From positions 1 through 21,173 of IMG/VR virus record IMGVR_UViG_3300032308_001183: DNA of 21,173 nt, one strand, 5' to 3'. How positions within the stretch are numbered: position 1 is the stretch's first letter; each line of letters opens with the position of its first letter. The position numbers and the translations under genes were made by a program. Source of the stretch: a virus. Shown here one piece after another: positions 1 to 4,125 of this stretch. The notes below the pieces were generated by a model that saw nothing but the letters and a program-made list of their open reading frames with translations, did no database searches and was not told the DNA's origin.

Positions 1-219
1 ATTCATGCGGAAGCAAATGCAATCGCAAAGTTAGCAAAGTGTTCAGAGTCGGGGCAAGATTCAACAATGTTTCTGACACACTCTCCGTGTATTCATTGTG
101 CAAAGCAGATATATACAGCTGGGATCAAAAAAGTCTATTATGCTGATAACTATAGACTCAATGATGGTATAGACTTCTTAAAGAAATGCGGCATAGAGGT
201 GATAAAACATGAGAAATAA
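1..219 (+). CDS. dCMP/cytidine deaminase-like protein, C-terminal part (5' cut by window edge)
   Basis: The reading frame is open from base 1 and gives 72 residues to a TAA. The visible part contains the zinc-site signature of the cytidine/deoxycytidylate deaminase fold: His-Ala-Glu at residues 2-4 and Pro-Cys-x-x-Cys at residues 29-33. His plus the two Cys would hold Zn and the Glu would be the proton shuttle. The stretch after the cysteines (AKQIYTAGIKKVYYADNY) matches the usual continuation of dCMP deaminases and ComEB-like proteins. Phage dCMP deaminases convert dCMP to dUMP to feed dTMP synthesis, which fits a T4-like nucleotide-supply gene. The N-terminal half lies outside the window, so dCMP deaminase cannot be separated from other members of the superfamily. 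It overlaps the next gene by 11 bases. Confidence 0.85.
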   Translation: MHAEANAIAKLAKCSESGQDSTMFLTHSPCIHCAKQIYTAGIKKVYYADNYRLNDGIDFLKKCGIEVIKHEK

Positions 220-658
220 AACACCAGTAGAATATTGGGGACAACATCTTATTTTGAATGCGATGTGCTGCGATTATAATAAGGCAAGAGATAAAGAATA
301 TATTGCATCTTTTATAAAAGAGATTGTAAAAGAAATTGATATGGTTCCTTATGGTGAACCTCAACTTGTACACTTTGCAGATGGTACTGATAAAGCAGGA
401 TGGACAGCAATCCAACTAATTGAAACGTCAAACATTATGGCGCATTTTCTTGATGACAATGGTGACCTATATCTTGACGTTTTTTCTTGCAAATACTTTG
501 ATAAGAATATAGTTAAAAATTTGCTAAAAGATTGGTTTGATCCTGTCAAGATTACATATAACAACGTATACAGAGATGCACAACAAGGTAACAGTACGGA
601 ACTCTTTAATGAAGATAATTGTAAGAAATTGTCCAAAGAATCTAAAGAAGGAAGTTGA
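209..658 (+). CDS. speD: SpeD-like S-adenosylmethionine decarboxylase proenzyme
   Basis: A 149-residue protein resembling bacterial class 1b AdoMet decarboxylase, which self-cleaves to a pyruvoyl enzyme and makes decarboxylated SAM for spermidine synthesis. The N-terminal GQHLILN matches the family's strand-1 region. The segment ETSNIMAH (residues 72-79) followed by DVFSC (90-94) aligns with the family's ESHISIH...DVFTC. Ser74 is the predicted cleavage and pyruvoyl serine; His79 and Cys94 sit at +5 and +20 from it, the same spacing as the catalytic His and Cys in the Thermotoga enzyme as I recall it. The His that normally follows the serine is Asn75 here. A Shine-Dalgarno-like AGAGGTGA precedes the ATG. 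The last 17 codons overlap the next gene. SpeD-like genes are known in marine T4-like phages; activity is inferred. Confidence 0.75.
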   Translation: MRNKTPVEYWGQHLILNAMCCDYNKARDKEYIASFIKEIVKEIDMVPYGEPQLVHFADGTDKAGWTAIQLIETSNIMAHFLDDNGDLYLDVFSCKYFDKNIVKNLLKDWFDPVKITYNNVYRDAQQGNSTELFNEDNCKKLSKESKEGS

Positions 659-1046
659 GTCTGCTGTAGATTACTATTCCTCTTGTTTGATTGACTCTAA
701 AAGAATCAGAAATAACTGCACCATAACAGTAAATTTTTATCGATACAATGTAAAGAACAAAGCTGCATTTGTTGATATTGATGATTATAATACAAAAGGT
801 AAACCGAGAGAATTTTCAATTTACCTTGCAAAAGAATATGAAGAACCAATGCTAAAAATATTAGCACATGAAATGATTCATATAAAGCAGTATATTTTAG
901 AAGAAATTGATGATACTCTAGAATATTGGAAAGGAACATTTTTCGATAGAGAATTGTCAAGTTATTTTGAGTATCCTTGGGAAAAAGAAGCATACGAAAA
1001 AGAAAGCATTTTATATAATAATTTTATGAATAGGAATTTAAAATGA
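609..1046 (+). CDS. Small HExxH zinc-metallopeptidase-like protein
   Basis: A 145-residue protein with a clear zincin signature, AHEMIHIKQY, at about residues 86-95 (His87-Glu88-x-x-His91). It is followed 30 residues later by PWEKEAYE (123-130), whose glutamates are candidates for a third zinc ligand. Phage and bacterial SprT-like or M78-like small metallopeptidases share this layout, but I cannot assign a named family. I chose the ATG at 609 (MKIIVRNCPK) over an in-frame ATG at 537, because the longer form lies deep inside the speD-like gene and its extra residues look like shadow sequence. Even so the two genes overlap by 50 bases, which is large but tolerated in phages. The stop overlaps the next start as ATGA, suggesting translational coupling. 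Substrate unknown. Confidence 0.7.
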   Translation: MKIIVRNCPKNLKKEVESAVDYYSSCLIDSKRIRNNCTITVNFYRYNVKNKAAFVDIDDYNTKGKPREFSIYLAKEYEEPMLKILAHEMIHIKQYILEEIDDTLEYWKGTFFDRELSSYFEYPWEKEAYEKESILYNNFMNRNLK

Positions 1047-1291
1047 AAATTAGAGCATTAGGACGCAATGTTGTTGTTCGTGTTGTAGAACAAGACCTAA
1101 CTACTCAATCTGGTATTGTCTTGACCAGAGCAAGTGGACCACAACGAGCAAAGGTGTTGAATGTAGGAACTGAAGTTGATGAACTCAAAGAAGGAGATAT
1201 CATTTTGTTGAATTGGAATGCAGCTCACAAGATTGGTGATGACTTGTATAAGATTCATATCGATGAAGTTGTTGGAGTTATTGAGGAATAA
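1043..1291 (+). CDS. GroES-like co-chaperonin (gp31-like role)
   Basis: An 82-residue protein with the Cpn10 fold signature. The N-terminal strand is MKIRALGRNVVVRVVE, followed by a mobile loop (about residues 17-33) containing the GIVLT tripeptide region that docks on GroEL. Then come KVLNVG, EGDIILLNWN and the closing strand YKIHIDEVVGVIEE. GroES is usually 95-97 residues; the difference falls mainly between KVLNVG and EGDII, where the roof hairpin of GroES is largely missing. T4 gp31 replaces GroES on host GroEL to fold the major capsid protein, and a similar role is likely here, though it could simply be a host-derived Cpn10. The start overlaps the upstream stop as ATGA. Confidence 0.85.
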   Translation: MKIRALGRNVVVRVVEQDLTTQSGIVLTRASGPQRAKVLNVGTEVDELKEGDIILLNWNAAHKIGDDLYKIHIDEVVGVIEE

Positions 1292-1294
1292 CTT

Positions 1295-1705
1295 TTGAAA
1301 AACCCGTGGGACTTACCAAAAGAGTTAAATGTTGCGGGTTTAGATAGAAATTCTTTATCATATCCAACCGAAGTAGGAAGTGTATATTTTGCTCCGGTCA
1401 ATGTAGAAGATGTAAAGTCATATAATCTCAGTCAATCAGTAAATCGATATAATGAAAAGGTTGCTTATTTACAAAAGCAAGCAGAAATTATAGTTAAAGA
1501 ATATGAGAGAATAAGACGGGCAATGGACTTGGCTCTTCTAATCGACCAGGCAAATTATGCATTCAAGCCAGTTCCTGGCAATGTATATCATCTTCAAAGA
1601 GACCATCGAGGAAGATTGATTTTAAATCACTCACATATAACGTACTTAGAATTAATCTACAAAGTTCAGTTCAAGGCGGATGGTGAGTGGATGGAAGTAG
1701 ACTAA
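1295..1705 (+). CDS. DUF2452-like protein of unknown function
   Basis: A 136-residue protein that starts at TTG (1295), three bases after the co-chaperonin stop; no ATG gives a comparable length. The middle is a predicted helix or coiled coil (NRYNEKVAYLQKQAEIIVKE, about residues 50-69). It is followed by YAFKPVPGNVYHLQRDHRGR (88-107), which closely resembles the diagnostic F-x-P-V-x-G-x-x-Y-x-L block of the DUF2452 family. The family occurs in bacteria and phages without a known biochemical role. Position and spacing place it in the same transcription unit as the co-chaperonin. The family assignment is from memory of the motif and is moderately secure; no function is proposed. Confidence 0.65.
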   Translation: MKNPWDLPKELNVAGLDRNSLSYPTEVGSVYFAPVNVEDVKSYNLSQSVNRYNEKVAYLQKQAEIIVKEYERIRRAMDLALLIDQANYAFKPVPGNVYHLQRDHRGRLILNHSHITYLELIYKVQFKADGEWMEVD

Positions 1706-1775
1706 TAATTTTCATTACTTGTGTTTAGTGAGTTGTACGATGCACAAAAACTCAAGATGTGATTAAATATGAGTA

Positions 1776-1792
1776 CACACAGACGTTGTGTG
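1776..1792 (+). other. Small hairpin upstream of pqqA-like gene
   Basis: CACACA (1776-1781) and TGTGTG (1787-1792) form a perfect 6-bp stem around a 5-base loop (GACGT). It lies 12 bases before the Shine-Dalgarno of the tiny gene at 1816. No U-tract follows, so it is not a classical terminator; it could be an mRNA 5' structure or chance. The rest of 1706-1803 shows no other gene and no convincing -35/-10 pair that I can see. Confidence 0.3.
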
Positions 1793-1815
1793 AGTTCTTA
1801 ATTAAGGAGATTGAT

Positions 1816-1887
1816 ATGTGGACTAAGCCAACTGCACAAGACAAGCGTTTTGGATTTGAAGTTACCATGTATATTGCTGCACGCTAA
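1816..1887 (+). CDS. pqqA: PqqA-like coenzyme PQQ precursor peptide
   Basis: A 23-codon gene with a near-perfect Shine-Dalgarno, AAGGAGA (1804-1810), five bases before the ATG. The peptide begins MWTKP, has Asp9, Arg11 and GFEVTMY at 13-19, and ends in Arg23. This matches the known pattern of proteobacterial PqqA (M-W-x-K-P, D-x-R-x-G-F-E-V-T-M-Y, terminal R) in length and position. In PQQ biosynthesis the radical-SAM enzyme PqqE, with chaperone PqqD, crosslinks the Glu and Tyr of PqqA (here Glu15 and Tyr19); proteases and PqqB/PqqC then complete the quinone. No pqqB-E genes are in the window, so the peptide would rely on host enzymes. An intrinsic terminator follows 21 bases after the stop, so the peptide can be the last product of its transcript. 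That the gene is translated is inferred from the ribosome binding site and conserved sequence. Confidence 0.88.
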   Translation: MWTKPTAQDKRFGFEVTMYIAAR

Positions 1888-1898
1888 GCATATATACA

Positions 1899-1904
1899 TA
1901 TAAT
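1899..1904 (+). promoter_or_regulatory. Possible -10 box (TATAAT) before rubrerythrin
   Basis: A perfect TATAAT lies just after the pqqA-like stop. The best upstream -35 candidate is TTGCTG at 1874-1879 with a 19-base spacer, which is poor. If used, transcription would start near 1911, inside the following hairpin, giving the rubrerythrin mRNA a structured 5' end. The rubrerythrin gene sits between two terminators and otherwise has no visible promoter. Low confidence because AT-rich DNA makes such boxes common. Confidence 0.3.
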
Positions 1905-1908
1905 ATGC

Positions 1909-1943
1909 CCGAGACCTCTGCGAAAGTACGTCTCGGTTTTTTT
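1909..1943 (+). terminator. Intrinsic terminator after pqqA-like gene
   Basis: A perfect 7-bp inverted repeat, CCGAGAC (1909-1915) and GTCTCGG (1930-1936), with a 14-base loop is followed directly by seven T (1937-1943). This is the standard Rho-independent layout on the + strand. It separates the 1-1887 genes from rubrerythrin. Confidence 0.85.
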
Positions 1944-1961
1944 GAGCGATAGGAGAAGAGA

Positions 1962-2396
1962 ATGAATCTAAAAGGGTCTAAGACTGAAGAGTGTTTGAAG
2001 GAAGCATTTGCTGGTGAATCTATGGCAAATCGCCGTTACTTGTATTTTGCAAATATGGCTGATATTGAAGGTGCTCCTGAAGTCGCCGCAGTATTCCGTA
2101 ATACAGCAGAAGGCGAAACTGGTCACGCTCATGGTCATATGGAATATCTGTTGACTCTGGGTGCTGGTGATCCTGGTACTGGAGAACAAGTCAATTCTGT
2201 TTCCGAGGCACTCCATTCAGCAATCGAAGGCGAAACACACGAATACACCGATATGTATCCAGGTATGGCGAAGACCGCCCGAGATGAGGGGTTTGAAGAA
2301 ATTGCTGATTGGTTTGAAACCCTAGCAAAGGCAGAACGCAGTCATGCTAACAAGTTTAAGAAGACTCTTGAAAATTACACAGCAGAAAATGCTTAA
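1962..2396 (+). CDS. Rubrerythrin-type diiron protein (no rubredoxin domain)
   Basis: A 144-residue four-helix ferritin-like protein. All seven diiron ligands of classical rubrerythrin can be placed: Glu19 (EAFAGES), Glu52 and His55 (EGETGHAH), Glu91 and Glu94 (EGETHEY), Glu125 and His128 (AERSH). They keep the spacing of the Desulfovibrio protein. The protein ends after the ferritin-like domain, so the C-terminal rubredoxin FeS4 domain of full rubrerythrins is absent and electrons must come from another donor. The family reduces hydrogen peroxide or handles iron. AGGAGA (1951-1956) lies five bases before the ATG, a strong ribosome site. The gene is visibly richer in G+C than most of the window and uses codons such as GCC, CGC and ACC more freely, which may mean recent acquisition. 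It sits between two intrinsic terminators as a self-contained unit. Confidence 0.92.
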   Translation: MNLKGSKTEECLKEAFAGESMANRRYLYFANMADIEGAPEVAAVFRNTAEGETGHAHGHMEYLLTLGAGDPGTGEQVNSVSEALHSAIEGETHEYTDMYPGMAKTARDEGFEEIADWFETLAKAERSHANKFKKTLENYTAENA

Positions 2397-2415
2397 TCTT
2401 TATTGAGTCGGTAAG

Positions 2416-2439
2416 AAACCGCCTTCGGGCGGTTTTTTT
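2416..2439 (+). terminator. Strong intrinsic terminator after rubrerythrin
   Basis: AAACCGCC (2416-2423) and GGCGGTTT (2428-2435) form an 8-bp stem capped by a TTCG tetraloop closed by C-G, one of the most stable RNA loops known. T residues run to 2439. It lies about 20 bases after the rubrerythrin stop and immediately before the next promoter. Confidence 0.95.
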
Positions 2440-2440
2440 C

Positions 2441-2469
2441 TTGACATTTGTCCAAGTATGATATATACT
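2441..2469 (+). promoter_or_regulatory. Strong sigma70-type promoter (TTGACA-N17-TATACT)
   Basis: A perfect -35 box TTGACA (2441-2446) is followed, with the optimal 17-base spacer, by TATACT (2464-2469), which differs from the consensus -10 at one position. The expected start is near 2475-2477. It lies directly after a terminator and would drive the YkuK-like gene and probably the two tRNAs. This is the form of a T4-like early promoter served by the unmodified host RNA polymerase. Confidence 0.85.
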
Positions 2470-2483
2470 ACGAGCATACTTTG

Positions 2484-2963
2484 ATGAAAGCAGCAGCAAT
2501 GAAAAAACTCAATCTTGAAGAAGTGAAGCAGTTTATTTCTGAACAAGGTCCCGATACTAAGATTTATCTAGGTGCTGACTCAGAACGATACATTTCAAAA
2601 GAAGTTTGGTATGCTGATTATACTGTTGCTATTGTTGTTCATCTAGAAGGTCGACATGGATGTAAGATTTTTGGAGAAGTATCGACAGAAAAAGATTATG
2701 ACCAACGCAAAGACAAACCTTCTATGCGATTGATGAATGAAGTTTATAAGGTATCTGAACTATTTCAAAAACTATCTGATGTTCTTGAAGACCGTCATGT
2801 AGAAGTTCATTTGGATATCAATCCCAATCAAATGCATGGTTCTTCTTGTGTTGTTCAACAAGCAATCGGTTATATCAAAGGTACTTGTAATGTAGTACCG
2901 TTTGTTAAACCTAAGGCGTTTGCTGCTAGTTATGCAGCAGACAGATTGAAACAGATTATTTAA
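2484..2963 (+). CDS. YkuK-like RNase H-fold protein (DUF458 family)
   Basis: A 159-residue protein matching the RNase H-like YkuK family (formerly DUF458). It has KIYLGADSE with Asp32, a VVHLEGRHG strand-turn, RLMNEVYK with Glu86, VHLDINPN with Asp111, GYIKG, and KPKAFAASYAADR with Asp153. These acidic residues are in the right order for a two-metal RNase H site, so nuclease activity on RNA or RNA-DNA hybrids is plausible but unproven for the family. The frame extends upstream to a TTG at 2448, but that lies inside the promoter and ahead of the expected transcript start. I therefore place the start at ATG 2484; ATG 2499 is an alternative. Neither has a good Shine-Dalgarno, and 2484 would give an almost leaderless message. 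Confidence 0.8.
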   Translation: MKAAAMKKLNLEEVKQFISEQGPDTKIYLGADSERYISKEVWYADYTVAIVVHLEGRHGCKIFGEVSTEKDYDQRKDKPSMRLMNEVYKVSELFQKLSDVLEDRHVEVHLDINPNQMHGSSCVVQQAIGYIKGTCNVVPFVKPKAFAASYAADRLKQII

Positions 2964-2969
2964 GTTTTT

Positions 2970-3063
2970 CCTCCTGTAGTTTAATGGTAAAACACCCGGC
3001 TTATACCCGGCATTGGCTCTAGATGGGGGCACGTTACAGGTTCGAATCCTGTCGGGAGGACCA
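2970..3063 (+). tRNA. tRNA with anticodon UAU (Ile, AUA codon) and a long variable arm; identity uncertain
   Basis: A full cloverleaf can be drawn: acceptor stem 2970-2976 with 3053-3059 (seven pairs, one G-U), D stem GTTT/AAAC, T arm ACAGG-TTCGAAT-CCTGT (3036-3052), discriminator A3060 and encoded CCA (3061-3063). The anticodon loop CTTATAC (3000-3006) has U33 and anticodon TAT. The anticodon stem has four pairs (CCGG/CCGG) plus a C-C mismatch at its base. The variable region is 24 bases (3012-3035) and can form a 5-pair arm, 3016-3020 with 3026-3030, so the molecule has class II form. Class II tRNAs are normally Leu, Ser or Tyr, none of which has UAU. The anticodon differs by one base from Leu UAA, the anticodon of the next tRNA gene. 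Charging identity cannot be settled from sequence alone. Confidence 0.75.
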
Positions 3064-3069
3064 GTTAAT

Positions 3070-3154
3070 GCGAGAGTGGCGTAATCGGTAGCCGCAGCAG
3101 ACTTAAAATCTGCCGGAGAAATCTGTACGGGTTCGAGTCCCGTCTCTCGCACCA
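3070..3154 (+). tRNA. tRNA-Leu (anticodon UAA)
   Basis: A class II cloverleaf. The acceptor GCGAGAG (3070-3076) pairs with CTCTCGC (3144-3150). The anticodon arm is GCAGA-CTTAAAA-TCTGC with anticodon TAA reading UUA. It has a long variable arm, a T arm with GGTTCGAGTCC, discriminator A3151 and encoded CCA (3152-3154). A73 and the class II variable arm agree with leucine. UUA is a natural codon to supplement in this AT-rich genome. The gene ends one base from the stop of the convergent minus-strand gene. Confidence 0.95.
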
Positions 3155-3155
3155 A

Positions 3156-3392
3156 CTATTTTTCTTTGTGTGTCAAAGAAATGATTGTTTTAATTTTTTG
3201 ATTCAAACGTATCAAGTCATTATCGAGCATTCTGATTCTGTCAACAAGAGAAATAAGAGTATTATTTGCTTCAGTCACAACAGGTTTTATTTCTTTTGTT
3301 GTCCAAATCCAGACGTAATAAATTAAGTAACCCATTCCGAAACAGGCTACAATAGGGAATCCATACTTATTGATGAATTCTACGATGTTCAT
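3156..3392 (-). CDS. Small membrane protein with cytoplasmic helix, paralogue of its neighbour
   Basis: A 78-residue protein with one predicted transmembrane segment at about residues 9-31 (KYGFPIVACFGMGYLIYYVW). A charged helical tail (about 40-75) includes LVDRIRMLDNDLIRLNQKI, which looks amphipathic or coiled-coil. The membrane pattern GFP-x(8)-GYL and the tail pattern D(N)R-x3-(M)L-DNDLIR are shared with the 91-residue protein encoded just upstream on the same strand, so the two look like a tandem duplication. They are translated from one message with a single base between stop and start (TAACATG). Size and topology would suit a holin-like or other small phage membrane protein, but no family is recognised and no function is claimed. 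Confidence 0.75.
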   Translation of the reverse strand: MNIVEFINKYGFPIVACFGMGYLIYYVWIWTTKEIKPVVTEANNTLISLVDRIRMLDNDLIRLNQKIKTIISLTHKEK

Positions 3393-3393
3393 G

Positions 3394-3669
3394 TTAGTCC
3401 TTTCTAGAGCCTTCTTTTTCTGCTCTTGAGATTCTTTCTATGTCAGGCTCAACACCTAAAGCATTCGATACTAAAGTGTCGATTCTAATAACATCGTTAT
3501 TCATTGTTTTAACCCTGTTGTCGAGAGCATTAATTATACCTATTAAGCTCTTGACAGAACTCAATACACTTGATAGAATGAACTTTAAAGTAAGAAATGC
3601 TAGGTACCCCGAACAAATTGCTGCTGCCATAGGAAATCCTACATCAGCAACCAATTTAAAGAAGTCCAT
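3394..3669 (-). CDS. Small membrane protein with cytoplasmic helix, tandem paralogue
   Basis: A 91-residue protein, the first of two genes on the minus strand. A transmembrane segment spans about residues 8-33 (DVGFPMAAAICSGYLAFLTL and onward). It is followed by a helical tail with ALDNRVKTMNNDVIRIDTLV (about 48-67) and a charged C-terminus. The GFP and GYL membrane motifs and the DNR/NNDVIR tail block recur in the downstream 78-residue protein. DNR-x-x-x-M-x-N-D-x-I-R blocks of this type occur in unassigned small proteins of marine T4-like phages, from memory and without a database check. It has its own minus-strand promoter (3692-3721). Candidate roles are holin-like lysis or superinfection functions; this is inference only. 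Confidence 0.75.
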   Translation of the reverse strand: MDFFKLVADVGFPMAAAICSGYLAFLTLKFILSSVLSSVKSLIGIINALDNRVKTMNNDVIRIDTLVSNALGVEPDIERISRAEKEGSRKD

Positions 3670-3691
3670 TTGTTTCTTTCTTTAGTGATTG

Positions 3692-3721
3692 ATTATAAGT
3701 ATTTATTCAATCCAAAATCAA
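3692..3721 (-). promoter_or_regulatory. Minus-strand sigma70-type promoter (TTGATT-N18-TATAAT) for the membrane protein pair
   Basis: Read on the minus strand, TTGATT (complement of 3716-3721) is followed 18 bases later by a perfect TATAAT (complement of 3692-3697). The start would be near 3685, about 16 bases before the ATG at 3669. Between the boxes lies AATAAATA (complement of 3700-3707), one base from the T4 late promoter TATAAATA, so late use is also possible. It is the only divergent promoter I find in the window. Confidence 0.65.
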
Positions 3722-3723
3722 CC

Positions 3724-3798
3724 GCGGGTATGGTATAGTGGTTGTGCCCTGGCCTTCCAAGCCAGAGAGGATGGGTTCAATTCCCACTACCCGCTCCA
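3724..3798 (+). tRNA. tRNA-Gly (anticodon UCC)
   Basis: A class I cloverleaf. The acceptor GCGGGTA (3724-3730) pairs with TACCCGC (3788-3794). The anticodon arm is CTGGC-CTTCCAA-GCCAG with anticodon TCC reading GGA/GGG. The T arm contains GGTTCAATTCC. The discriminator is T3795, as in bacterial tRNA-Gly, and CCA is encoded (3796-3798). It is 18 bases upstream of the next start and probably processed from the same transcript. Confidence 0.95.
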
Positions 3799-3816
3799 CT
3801 TTCTCATGAGGCAATT

Positions 3817-4125
3817 ATGAACATCAAAGCATTTAAGTTAATCACAGGAGAAGAAGTTCTTGCAGAGGTAGAACAAGAATCTGAGTTTGATTATCATATT
3901 GTTAATCCGGTAGGTATTGCTGTTGTTCGAGGTCAAGACGGCCGCCCCAATGTAGGATTTACTCCTTTTCCAATTCACGCAGAACAGAAGACTGGAAGTA
4001 AGATGACACTTGCAAAGATGAATGTTGTCTACGAATATATGCCAGCAGAAGATTTCATTAGCAATTATAATAGTATTTTCGGTTCAGGTATCGTACTTGC
4101 TAAGAAGGATCTCATTCTCGGATGA
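3817..4125 (+). CDS. Sm-like small protein upstream of DNA polymerase
   Basis: A 102-residue protein. I use ATG 3817, preceded by TGAGG at a 5-base spacing; the frame is open further upstream but that part lies inside the tRNA-Gly gene. The N-terminal block NIKAFKLITGEEVLAEVEQE resembles the first Sm motif of LSm/Hfq-fold proteins and recurs in small conserved proteins of marine T4-like phages. The C-terminal YNSIFGSGIV block is also typical of those proteins as I recall them. An Sm fold would suggest RNA binding, but no function is established. The stop overlaps the polymerase start as ATGA, so the two are probably translationally coupled. In T4 the corresponding slot before gene 43 is held by the translational repressor RegA, to which I see no sequence likeness. 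Confidence 0.6.
   Translation: MNIKAFKLITGEEVLAEVEQESEFDYHIVNPVGIAVVRGQDGRPNVGFTPFPIHAEQKTGSKMTLAKMNVVYEYMPAEDFISNYNSIFGSGIVLAKKDLILG

Noticed and set aside
537-608. Longer start for the HExxH protein
   Set aside because: It would extend the overlap with the speD-like gene to over 120 bases, and the extra residues show no conserved pattern.
1769-1801. Ten-codon open frame (MSTHRRCVSS) just before the pqqA-like gene
   Set aside because: It has no ribosome binding site, covers the hairpin sequence, and matches nothing I recognise; it could be a leader peptide but the evidence is too thin.
2448-2483. TTG start for the YkuK-like gene
   Set aside because: It lies within the -35/-10 spacer of a strong promoter and upstream of the expected transcript start.
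2772-3155. Minus-strand open frame of 127 codons across the end of the YkuK-like gene and two tRNA genes
   Set aside because: Most of it is the antisense of the two tRNA genes. Peptides such as ETGLEPVQISPADFKSAA are classic spurious translations of tRNA loci.
3742-3816. Upstream extension of the Sm-like protein start to 3742
   Set aside because: The extra codons lie inside the tRNA-Gly gene; ATG 3817 has its own ribosome site.
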